From the NCBI GenBank assembly GCA_963971305.1, contig OZ020311.1, positions 4,278,001 to 4,342,000 of the forward strand: DNA of 64,000 nt. The letters run 5' to 3'. Shown one piece after another: positions 25,701 through 37,700 of this stretch. Numbering within the stretch: the stretch's first letter is position 1; each line of letters opens with the position of its first letter. The translations under genes were made by a program, and so were the position numbers. The notes below the pieces were generated by a model. That model did no database searches. It worked only from the letters and a program-made list of their open reading frames with translations, and was not told the origin of the DNA. This DNA comes from Arcuatula senhousia (lineage: Eukaryota > Mollusca > Bivalvia > Mytilida > Mytilidae).

Positions 25701-28700
25701 AAACCTCATTGAGAAAGCACTGTTGGAAGAAGAAAAACACTTAAATTCTTTCTATTTTTGTATGAATATTGTGTTTTTGTATCTTATTTTGTAAGTTTAA
25801 CATACATTTAGCATTATAGCACAAGTTTGAAGTCTATATTGCAATTCAGTTCTGCAAAAATCACTTCAACAAACATGTACCCCTTGTAAATGTAGAAACG
25901 GCTTATTTTCCACTCCGCGAACATGAGAAAGATGTTAAGTGAAAAACCTTGCACTAAATTATCCAAAACAAAGTCTGTTCATGCTCAGTACACATTATTC
26001 TATTGATATCAGTGGCTGATTTGGTTCAAAACAATAAAATATGAAAAAAATGACCATTTAGGGCTCATGGGATTATCTAAGGTTTTAGCAGCCTATGTTT
26101 TACTTGCACTATAGCATATGAAAGTGGCCACTTTTTTCAGTTTCAATCATTTTTCCTGTATGAAACTTGGTATTTTGACTAAAATAAGACAAAGGTATGT
26201 GAAAATCAACTTTAATTGGTAAGGTTGAGGCTTTTCTGAGGCTATTAGGCTGCAGACCCCAATTAATTCCCTTTGCTCGTGGTCTACGAATATAGTTCCT
26301 AATAAAAATATAGGTGTATATTATGGAAGTGTATTATAGTTACATTTGTTGAAAATGTTATGGCTTTTTAGGTAAATATCTAAGAGTCAAGCTTAGAATC
26401 AGTTGTGATTCAGTCAAAACTAATGATATTGTAAATATAGGTTGTGAATTGACCAAAGTTCAGAGGTCATATTTTGGAGTTCTACTTTCACTTTCACCAA
26501 GCATCAACCATGCGACCGGCCAATTTGGCCAATGTAGGTGGCTGAGGCGAATAAGATTCCTGGCAGTTGGAAATTATTACCAGAATAACATATAGATGAG
26601 GTGTGTGAAATATTTTTAGAATCCATATGGTGCAATTTTTTTTATTTGTCCTTATTTTTGGTAAAAATTTGGTTGAAATGAATGTAAAAAATAAATGGGG
26701 TCTGTAGCCTATACTTAAAGTTTTATATTTAATGGACATAGATGCCAAATTTTCATCGCAGTTTTCCAGGCAACTACATACCACAGCCTCTTGATATTTG
26801 GTATGTAGCTTCATCACATAGTACTATAAGGTGTAAAAGGATTTTATGCCCTAAAAATAAGTACTTCCTGTTTGACGAATACTTGACGTTTTATATTTAA
26901 TGGACATAGATGCCAAATTTTCGTTGCAGTTTTTCAGGCAACTACATGCCACAGCCTCTTGATATTTGGTATGTAGCTTCATGGCATAGTACTTTAAGGT
27001 GTAAGGCGATTTTATGCCCGAAAATTTATTACTTCCTGTTTGGCGAACAAACATAGATACGCAGGCGACATATGCCTTCCAGGGAAGGCTCCATCTAGTA
27101 TTTTATCAGAGCCTATGGCAGCTGCTTGTGGTCTAAATTATAGATTACAGGCTGTTAATCCATTCAAGATTACAGATTCTAAAATTAAGTTTTCTTTGAA
27201 ATGTTGTGTCATGTACATAATGTTATTCCACTGAAATAAGTATCTTATCTCATTAAAGAGGTTCAGAGTCGTTAGTTCAGATAAAAACCTGATTCTTTTT
27301 ATACAATTTGTTCTTTTTTAAAATCGATAGTCAATTAACAGAAGGCTAGGTAACATGGTACATTACATGGCTGCTGGCCAGTTGACAAGAGACTTAGACT
27401 AAGGTGATAAGTCATCCTATAACGTTACTCTTTACCTAGTCTGACTCATACAAGTGTTTGTCTAACAGTCTGAACTTTTAGTGGTGATACAGCAATTTAG
27501 GGCCATTTGTTCAATTGATGGGAAAAACATTGAAAACTTTGTCGAATAAATTTAATCTTGATTGTTTTGCATATGCATCAATTTACGAAAGTTAAAGATG
27601 GAGGAATTTGAGTTTGTTTTGACATGTTTTGTTGTTGAATTAGCATTGTTTGTGTTTTATCTTGATAAGATGCTGAAATGGAGGACCCATTATGAGAAAT
27701 AATTGTTTTAAATTACTTTTTGTCAAATATTGATTTGTTAAAATGTTTGCGTTAATAGGCCCTGTGTACCTATTGCCTTCAGATTTCTTTGTACTTGTGG
27801 ATATTAATTTATGAAATAATAGCCATGTTTTATGTATAGTTAATAGTTTACTATATTGTGCCTTTGGGATGATTTACCTTGGAAAAGTGATAATTATATT
27901 AAGTTTATAACAAGCGTACCTGTACAGGATTTTGTTTATGGTCATTTAGGACACCTGGCCACATTAGACAAACATTAAAATGTGTATTTATTGAACAAAA
28001 ACATGTTATTTCGACTAAAAAATGTCATGTTTTTTGGGTTTTTTTATTCCTGTGATGACTATAAAGGATTTTATAATTAACTGATGATAAATGTTTTGAT
28101 ATTGACTTATACCTGCTATTATCGGCAAAAGCAAAACTTTTTGTCTGTTGACCATTGATTTTAATAGGATTGGACTATACAAGTGTTTGAAAGCATGTTT
28201 ATAAATTTTCTTGTATGAGTGTTTTTGCTCTCTAGCCTGTATTACCTTATAGGATTAGTAAATGTATAAACATTTAGCCATTTAAAGGATTGTTTGAAGT
28301 GGCCGTTGACCTGTGAGAATTGACCATCAGTTAAAAGATTGACTAGATCATATGCCTATTTTGTCTTAGGGTCATGACTTAGGATAATCACTTTGATTTG
28401 AAAACAATCATACACCTTTGTTTTAAATGAATTAACATTATGGATCAGATTCAAATTGTGATGTGTCTTGTTAGTAACTTTGTTTTGTTCTGTGGAATTT
28501 AGTCTTGCATTTAAAGAATTAAATTTGCAGAAGGAATTTTCAGTATCTGATTAACATTTTTGAGGAGGTTAAAGCTGGAAACTTGTTTATTTGTTTCATG
28601 GAACTAGATCATTCCTTGAGAGGATTGACTTGGTAATAAAAATTTCAACCAGATTAAACTGTTGACTAATTTTAAAACTTTGGCATTGTCTCAGAGAATT

Positions 28701-31700
28701 TAGTGGTCATCTTTCAATTTCCTAATACCCCTGGTACCTGGTGTACAGTAAATAGCTTCAACTGTAAAAGAACTAGAAACTTGTAATTTTGTCTCTCGCA
28801 TTTTTATATTCCATCAAAAGGAGTGGATTAGTACATGTATAAAGAATTTTGAAAATTGTGATAAAGTTGTTGACAATGAGAGAACTGAAAGCTGTGATAA
28901 ACAGTGATTTACAAATGGCTTAGAGTTCTTAATTACTTAGAGCAAACATGGAATTTCAATATGAGAAATATATCCCTTTGTGAAAATTGAACCTGTTCAC
29001 CTGTTCAGTAGTAATTTTGAAATTGAGCATATCTTTGAAGACAAGTGCAGCGGTGCTTTTTGAAAATGAGAACAATACTTTGAAGACCATTTTAGTGCTT
29101 GAAAGAAATTGAACTCTTCAAAGGGTGTTTGAGTTATAGTCCTTTTATGGAAGAAGTGTTTAAAAATGTTGATATGGATTTTTGACAGGTTTGGGGTTTT
29201 ACCGACCGATTATGTACATATTTATATATTCAATGATGAAAATTGAAAGTTTTAATTGAAGGCTTTTGTCATCTATCGGGGGATCAACGGATTTCATTGT
29301 TTGTATTGAGTCTTTGAGGGAGTGTGAATTTGTCAATGTTATGATTGTTGTTCAAATAATGCATGATGGTTTAAAATGGATTTATAATTTAAAATAACTT
29401 TTTAATGGAATGTGACCTACCCGTGTGGAAATTAGATGTGTTTGTGTTTTTGTTTTCTAATTATGTGTGTGTGAAAAACAATTTAACATTGTATAGTTTT
29501 TGAATGACCCAAGTTTTCTGGTATTTCGAAGTTGGAAATTAAGCAATATTAAAAGATTTTGGTTTCTAAAACTGTAAAAGTGTTTTTTAAACAGCAGTTT
29601 GATAGTTTGATGCTGTGATTATTAAGGAAACTAGTATTACAATGTAAAAACAAAAACTATCACGGACATAAACAATGATTATGCCTGCACAAGGAACTGA
29701 GGAATTTTGGACCAGACCTAAAAGAGTACATTTTGCTTTGTTTCCCTATGTGATTGAAATCCCTTCCAGATCAGATTTAAACGATGAAGGATTTCTAGAT
29801 GATTGTGATAATTACTCTGATCAGGAGGATGATGGCCAGTATAATGAAATGGGTAAAGCACAGAAATAATATATGATAAGGGAGAGACGTTTTCTCTATT
29901 GTAAGGCAGGGTTGTGTGGTTTCTTTATGTGTTATAGAAAATAGGAGAAAAATGATGAAAGATTTTAGAACAAAAATTTTAAAGTTTATTGCTTTCTCAG
30001 GCGATCTTTGTTTGTTCGATTTCATCATATTCATGTTTAGGGCGAATTGTGGAAAATTTTTTAATGAAAGTCTATGGCTGTCTGAATTGAAAAGATTCAG
30101 CTCTTTCCAACTGAAACTCTCTTACTATTCTGTGAAGTAATTGTGAAACTATTTTAAGCACATACATGTATGTATTCTAAGGTAGATGGACTATTTGCAT
30201 GACCAGTTTTCTCGGTAATATTATTTGCATGCATCCCCCTGATATATGGTCTCATGAATAGCTAACAATAGTCTCAAAAGTACATTGGGATCATATAAAC
30301 TATGAAGACATCACCACATTGTGTATGAAGGCCTTAAGGAGGGCTGTGTTTCTATCTCGATTTAATACATGTTCATATTTCTTAACTATACACTATAAAT
30401 TGTATTCTTCACAAAAAAGACTATATTTAGATGGCTAGTCCTGGTTTTCTCATCTAGTAGAATAGAAATGGTAACCAGTTTATTTACACACACAAAATTA
30501 TACCAGAACATTAGACCATAGTTTAAAATGTACATGCATTTACTGTATATATTCAAAATTTGTATATCAAATATTATATTTTTATTTTTATATTTTTATA
30601 TTTAATAGTCATACATGTATTTTTAATTTTTTTGTATGATTTACAAATTTAGTATAACAGGTGGAAGGAAACTATTAATTGATTTATTAACTTCATTTAA
30701 CTTATGTTTGAACACATGGGATATAAAGCTTTCTTTCTTTCTTTTTCAATTTTTTTGTATCAGTTTTTGTTTTGTTCTGATTAAGTTAAATTCAAAATTA
30801 GTTTGTTTTTGTTTTTTTTTTGCTGCCTTTTTATAAGATTGATTCTCAGTTTAAACATTTTAGGAATAATATGTCTATTTCAACAAATATGTGGTTCATG
30901 CATGTACTAAAACATCTCTTATTTTCTGAGATTTACGATACAATTAACTTTACCAAGACGTAATAGCATCCAAAATGACAAACATGTTACACAAAACTTG
31001 ATCCTTTTACAGCGAGACAGAAAAGTAGTGGATATGGGCAGACGTCAAGTCGTAGACCACGAACATCCGGTGCTTCTCAGTCGCAACGTAAGTACAGGGC
31101 CGCCGTCAGTGGTTCCTCACACATTATATATGTTCAAATCGGTGATGGGATTTTATTAAGATTTGTTTTCTGTATATACATGTAGCGAGTCGATGTTTGT
31201 ACATTTGTTTTTGACAGCACAGTACTTTGTATATGTAATTTTTTTTTTTTTTTTATTTAATCATTGGAGAATGGAGATGGTGTAGATAGCTTTTAAATTG
31301 TTCAGAGCATGTGAAATAAAGCTCAAGTTTAAAAACATTGTAGATTTAGACCTAGATGTAGAATGACTTGACATAGACACGTGTTACACACTTGTTTAGA
31401 AAATCTGTGTGTATACATTTTATTTCTATCTTTTACTGTCTTTGTTTGTACACACTTTTTGAACCTTTATTTTGGCACTGTGTGATGCACTGCTTTATTT
31501 GTTTAGATGTTGTTGCAAACATTGTAAGCAATATTGTGTTCTGCAATATAGAATTTTGAATTGTAGGATTTAATTTTATCATCTTACCAGAGCAGCCAGT
31601 TCTCAAAAGGAAAACAGATTGATTATAGAAGTATTTTAAGGAAATAATGTCCTTGCAGCTTGAGAATTTTATACATTGTTCACTTTGCGTGATTTACAAA

Positions 31701-34700
31701 TAAGCACCGACTTAAGTTCTTTATAAAAAAAAACACATATGAAATAAAACATATCAAAACTTGATAACAAAGTGTTGTTCCAAATTTTGTTTTGAAATGC
31801 TTTCAAACTCTACCTCAAAACTGACCTTGTTTAAACATTTTACAGCAAACAGTAGATCAAATTCTCCCAACTCACGCCTAGGGTATGCCTCAAGACCGGA
31901 GAAGACTGTGGCCAAACCTAGACGGTCAGGGGTAGTGAGGAGCCAGGGTGCTAGCAGGGAGGGCAGTCCTAACAGATACGGCACATCAGGGAGGGAGAGA
32001 CGGTTCAGTGGTAGTAAGATACCTTCTTCTGGTGGCAAAACTAAAGGTAAGGGGAATCCAGAGAGGGGGCTCTTACAGATACGGCACATCAGGGAGGGAG
32101 AGACGGTTCAGTGGTAGTAAGATACCTTCTTCTGGTGGGAAAACAAAAGGTAAGGGGAATCAAGAGAGGGGGCTCTTACAGATATGGCACATCAGGGAGG
32201 GAGAGACGGTTCAGTGGTAGTAAGATACCTTCTTCTGGTGGCAAAACTAAAGGTAAGGGGAATCAAGAGAGGGGGCTCTTACAGATATGGCACGTCAGGG
32301 AGGGAGAGACGTTTCAGTGGTAGTAAGATACCTTCTTCTGGTGGCAAAACTAAAGGTAAGGGGAATCCAGAGAGAGGGCTCTTACAGATGTGGCTCATCA
32401 GGGAGGAAGAGACGGTTCAGTGGTAGTAAGATACCTTCTTCTGGTGGCAAAACTAAAGGTAAGGGGAATCCAGAGAGGGGGCTCTTACAGATATGGCACA
32501 TCAGGGAGGGAGAGACGGTTCAGTGGTAGTAAGATACCTTCTTCTGGTGGCAAAACTAAAGGTAAGGGGAATCCAGAGAGGGGGCTCTTACAGATATGGC
32601 TCATCAGGGAGGGAGAGACGGTTCAGTGGTAGTAAGATACCTTCTTCTGGTGGCAAAACTAAAGGTAAGGGGAATCAAGAGAGGGGGCTCTTACAGATAT
32701 GGCACATCAGGGAGGGAGAGACAGTTCAGTGGTAGTAAGATACCTTCTTCTGGTGGCAAAACAAAAGGTAAGGGGAATCAAGAGAGGGGGCTCTTACAGA
32801 TACGGCACATCAGGGAGGGAGAGACGGTTCAGTGGTAGTAAGATTCCTTCTTCTGGTGGCAAAACTAAAGGTAAGGGGAATCAAGAGAGGGGGCTCTTAC
32901 AGATATGGCACATCAGGGAGGGAGAGACGGTTCAGTGGTAGTAAGATACCTTCTTCTGGTGGCAAAACTAAAGGTAAGGGGAATCAAGAGAGGGGGCTCT
33001 TACAGATACGGCACATCAGGGAGGGAGAGACGGTTCAGTGGTAGTAAGATACCTTCTTCTGGTGGCAAAACTAAAGGTAAGGGGAATCAAGAGAGGGGGC
33101 TCTTACAGATATGGCACGTCAGGAAGGGAGAGACGTTTCAGTGGTAGTAAGATACCTTCTTCTGGTGGCAAAACTAAAGGTAAGGGGAATCAAGAGAGGG
33201 GGCTCTTACAGATACGTCACATCAGGGAGGGAGAGACGGTTCAGTGGTAGTAAGATACCTTCTTCTGGTGGCAAAACTAAAGGTAAGGGGAATCAAGAGA
33301 GGGGGCTCTTACAGATATGGCACATCAGGGAGGGAGAGACGGTTCAGTGGTAGTAAGATACCTTCTTCTGGTGGCAAAACTAAAGGTAAGGGGAATCAAG
33401 AGAGGGGGCTCTTACAGATATGGCACGTCAGGGAGGGAGAGACGTTTCAGTGGTAGTAAGATACCTTCTTCTGGTGGCAAAACTAAAGGTAAGGGGAATC
33501 CAGAGAGGGGGCTCTTACAGATATGGCACATCAGGGAGGGAGAGACGGTTCAGTGGTAGTAAGATACCTTCTTCTGGTGGCAAAACTAAAGGTAAGGGGA
33601 ATCAAGAGAGGGGGCTCTTACAGATACGGCACATCAGGGAGGGAGAGACAGTTCAGTGGTAGTAAGATTCCTTCTTCTGGTGGCAAAACTAAAGGTAAGG
33701 GGAATCAAGAGAGAGGGCTCTTACAGATATGGCACATCAGGGAGGGAGAGACGGTTCAGTGGTAGTAAGATACCTTCTTCTGGTGGCAAAACTAAAGGTA
33801 AGGGGAATCAAGAGAGGGGGCTCTTACAGATACGGCACATCAGGGAGGGAGAGACGGTTCAGTGGTAGTAAGATACCTTCTTCTGGTGGCAAAACTAAAG
33901 GTAAGGGGAATCAAGAGAGGGGGCTCTTACAGATATGGCACATCAGGGAGGGAGAGACGGTTCAGTGGTAGTAAGATACCTTCTTCTGGTGGCAAAACTA
34001 AAGGTAAGGGGAATCAAGAGAGGGGGCTCTTACAGATACGGCACATCAGGGAGGGAGAGGCGGTTCAGTGGTAGTAAGATTCCTTCTTCTGGTGGCAAAA
34101 CTAAAGGTAAGGGGAATCAAGAGAGAGGGCTCTTACAGATATGGCACATCAGGGAGGGAGAGACGGTTCAGTGGTAGTAAGATACCTTCTTCTGGTGGGA
34201 AAACAAAAGGTAAGGGGAATCCAGAGAGAGGGCTCTTATAGATATGGCACATAAGGGAGGGAGAGACGGTTCAGTGGTAGTAAGATACCTTCTTCTGGTG
34301 GGAAAACTAAAGGTAAGGGGAATCAAGAGAGGGGCTCTTACAGATATGGCACATCAGGGAGGGAGAGATGGTTCAGTGGTAGTAAGATACCTTCTTCTGG
34401 TGGCAAAACTAAAGGTAAGGGGAATCAAGAGAGAGGGCTCTTACAGATATGGCACATCAGGGAGGGAGAGACGGTTCAGTGGTAGTAAGATACCTTCTTC
34501 TGGTGGCAAAACTAAAGGTAAGGGGAATCAAGAGAGGGGGCTCTTACAGATATGGCACGTCAGGGAGGGAGAGACGTTTCAGTGGTAGTAAGATACCTTC
34601 TTCTGGTGGCAAAACTGAAGGTAAGGGGAATCCAGAGAGGGGGCTCTTACAGATACGGCTCATCACGGAGGGAGAGACGGTTCAGTGGTAGTAAGATACC

Positions 34701-37700
34701 CTCATCTGGTGGGAAAACTAAAGGTAAGGGGAATCCAGAGAGGGGGCTCTTACAGATACGGCACATCAGGGAGGGAGAGACGGTTCAGTGGTAGTAAGAT
34801 ACCTTCTTCTGGTGGCAAAACTAAAGGTAAGGGGAATCAAGAGAGGGGGCTCTTACAGATACGGCACGTCAGGGAGGGAGAGACGTTTCAGTGGTAGTAA
34901 GATACCCTCATCTGGTGGGAAAACTAAAGGTAAGGGGAATCCAGAGAGGGGGCTCTTACAGATACGGCACATCAGGGAGGGAGAGACGGTTCAGTGGTAG
35001 TAAGATACCTTCTTCTGGTGGCAAAACTAAAGGTAAGGGGAATCCAGAGAGGGGGCTCTTACAGATACGGCACGGTTCAGTGGTAGTAAGATACCTTCTT
35101 CTGGTGGCAAAACTAAAGGTAAGGGGAATCAAGAGAGGGGGCTCTTACAGATATGGCACATCAGGGAGGGAGAGACGGTTCAGTGGTAGTAAGATACCTT
35201 CTTCTGGTGGCAAAACTAAAGGTAAGGGGAATCAAGAGAGGGGGCTCTTACAGATACGGCACATCAGGGAGGGAGAGACGGTTCAGTGGTAGTAAGATAC
35301 CTTCTTCTGGTGGGAAAACAAAAGGTAAGGGGAATCCAGAGAGAGGGCTCTTATAGATATGGCACATCAGGGAGGGAGAGACCGTTCAGTGGTAGTAAGA
35401 TACCCTCATCTGGTGGGAAAACTAAAGGTAAGGGGAATCAAGAGAGGGGGCTCTTACAGATATGGCACGTCAGGGAGGAAGAGACGGTTCAGTGGTAGTA
35501 AGATACCTTCTTCTGGTGGCAAAACTAAAGGTAAGGGGAATCAAGAGAGGGGGCTCTTACAGATATGGTACATCAGGGAGGGAGAGACGGTTCAGTGGTA
35601 GTAAGATACCCTCATCTGGTGGGAAAACTAAAGGTAAGGGGAATCAAGAGAGGGGGCTCTTACAGATATGGCACATCAGGGAGGGAGAGACGGTTCAGTG
35701 GTAGTAAGATACCCTCATCTGGTGGGAAAACTAAAGGTAAGGGGAATCAAGAGAGGGGGCTCTTACAGATATGGTACATCAGGGAGGGAGAGACGGTTCA
35801 GTGGTAGTAAGATACCTTCTTCTGGTGGGAAAACATAAGGTAAGGGGAATCCAGAGAGAGGGCTCTTACAGATATGGCACATCAGGGAGGAAGAGACGGT
35901 TCAGTGGTAGTAAGATACCTTCTTCTGGTGGGAAAACTAAAGGTAAGGGGAATCAAGAGAGGGGACTCTTACAGATACGGCACATCAGGGAGGGAGAGGC
36001 GGTTCAGTGGTAGTAAGATTCCTTCTTCTGGTGGCAAAACTAAAGGTAAGGGGAATCAAGAGTGGGGGTTCTACAGATATGGCACATCAGGGAGGGAGAG
36101 ACGGTTCAGTGGTAGTAAGATACCTTCTTCTGGTGGCAAAACTAAAGGTAAGGGGAATCAAGAGAGGGGGCTCTTACAGATATGGCACATCAGGGAGGGA
36201 GAGACGGTTCAGTGGTAGTAAGATACCTTCTTCTGGTGGGAAAACTAAAGGTAAGGGGAATCAAGAGAGGGGGCTCTTACAGATATGGCACGTCAGGGAG
36301 GGAGAGACGTTTCAGTGGTAGTAAGATACCTTCTTCTGGTGGCAAAACTAAAGGTAAGGGGAATCCAGAGAGGGGGCTCTTACAGATATGGCTCATCAAG
36401 GAGGGAGAGACGGTTCAGTGGTAGTAAGATACCTTCTTCTGGTGGCAAAACTAAAGGTAAGGGAAATCCAGAGAGAGGGCTCTTACAGATATGGCACATC
36501 AGGGAGGGAGAGACAGTTCAGTGGTAGTAAGATACCTTCTTCTGGTGGCAAAACTAAAGGTAAGGGGAATCCAGAGAGGGGGCTCTTACAGATATGGTAC
36601 ATCAGGGAGGGAGAGACGGTTCGGTGCTAGTAAGATACCTTCTTCTGGTGGCAAAACTAAAGGTAAGGGGAATCAAGAGAGGGGGCTCTTACAGATACGG
36701 CACATCAGGGAGGGAGAGACGGTTCAGTGGTAGTAAGATTCCTTCTTCTGGTGGCAAAACTAAAGGTAAGGGGAATCAAGAGAGAGGGCTCTTACAGATA
36801 TGGCACATCAGGGGGGGAGAGACGGTTCAGTGGTAGTAAGATACCTTCTTCTGGTGGCAAAACAAAAGGTAGGAGAATTGGTAATGGACTTTCAGAAAAC
36901 TAATTAAAAAAATACCAAAGAACCAATCACATTCTACATTTTAGTGTCCAAAAAGCAACATTAGTTTAAAGGTAAGCAGGTTATACATCCTAGTACCGAT
37001 GACATCTCTACATTGTAAACAATCACAAGAGTCATAAACATAGGGTAATAAGCCATGGCATTGCACCCTTTATCATTTTACCAATCTGAAATGGAAAGCA
37101 GACATCAATAAACAGTTATTAACTGAATGACTAAAGCAAAGAGAACCCTTAAAAAATTTTTCCCATAGATGCTGAAAATGATGTTAAATCTGCCCTAAAG
37201 GCCAGGCTGAAGGCAACAGTTCTCAATGAGCTGAGAGCCATGATTTTGCCTGGTTGCTGCACATGCAGTAAATAGAATAGTGTTTTTGTCTCGCCTGCGA
37301 AGCAGAGCGGGACATAGGTGTTACTTTACCGGCGACGGCGGCGGCGGCGGCGGCGACGGCGGCGGCGTTAACTTTTTGGAAAAGTTTTATGAGCACCTCC
37401 ATATCTCAAGAACTATAGGTCCTGGGTTGATGAAACTTGGTATGCATATGCCCCAGTAGTAGCTTAGCACAGTTGCATCCCCATCTTTTGACCTTGACCT
37501 TGATTTTCCGGTTGAGTGACTTTGTCAATTTTCAATACATATAATAGCAATGAAAAAGTTTTGCGAGCACCTCCATATCTCAAGAACTATAGGTCCTAGG
37601 TTGATGAAACTTGGTATGCATATGCCCCAGTAGTAGCTTAGCTCAGTTGCATCCCCATCTTTTGACCTTGACCTTGATTTTCCGGTTGAGTGACTTTGAC

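Larger units (their letters stand above)
24098..27070 (+). mobile_element. TGTCGCCTGC-family element, split by a 2.2-kb insertion
   Basis: Ends TGTCGCCTGC (24098) and GCAGGCGACA (27061-27070). Inside are tandem units of about 175 bp (TTTTCCAGGCAACTAC, TTGATATTTGGTATGTAGC, CTTCCTGTTTGACG) at about 24190 and 24365, resuming at about 26760 and 26930. The interruption from 24484 to 26711 is the direct-repeat element; without it the host would be about 0.75 kb. The ends resemble the GTCTCGCCTGC elements elsewhere in the window. Confidence 0.65.
21523..31012 (+). other. intron 12 (9.5 kb), repeat-laden
   Basis: Holds the PHD-bearing TIR element (22035-22921), a nested repeat complex (24098-27070) and an alternative first-exon candidate (29675-29852). 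The part from about 27250 to 29670 is AT-rich and free of recognised repeats. I see nothing else there. Confidence 0.7.

Noticed and set aside
24484..26711. Full LTR retrotransposon
   Set aside because: No gag/pol frame, no primer-binding site or polypurine tract, and ends are not TG...CA; kept only as a direct-repeat element.
24732..26817. Minus-strand frames sharing NCTIWILKIFHTPHLYVILV
   Set aside because: They lie in the two identical 466-bp repeats and differ only where the repeats end; no domain recognised.
32184..36836. Ladder of overlapping 70-114 codon + strand frames (MAHQGGRDGSVVVRYLLLV...)
   Set aside because: They are one out-of-frame translation of the 103-bp array repeated in three registers; each is interrupted by the next unit's stop and none has a start context or homologue.
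31976..36868. CRISPR-like array (regular direct repeats)
   Set aside because: The whole unit including the spacer is repeated, the units derive from a eukaryotic exon, and there are no cas genes; the same applies to the 105-bp and 39-bp arrays.
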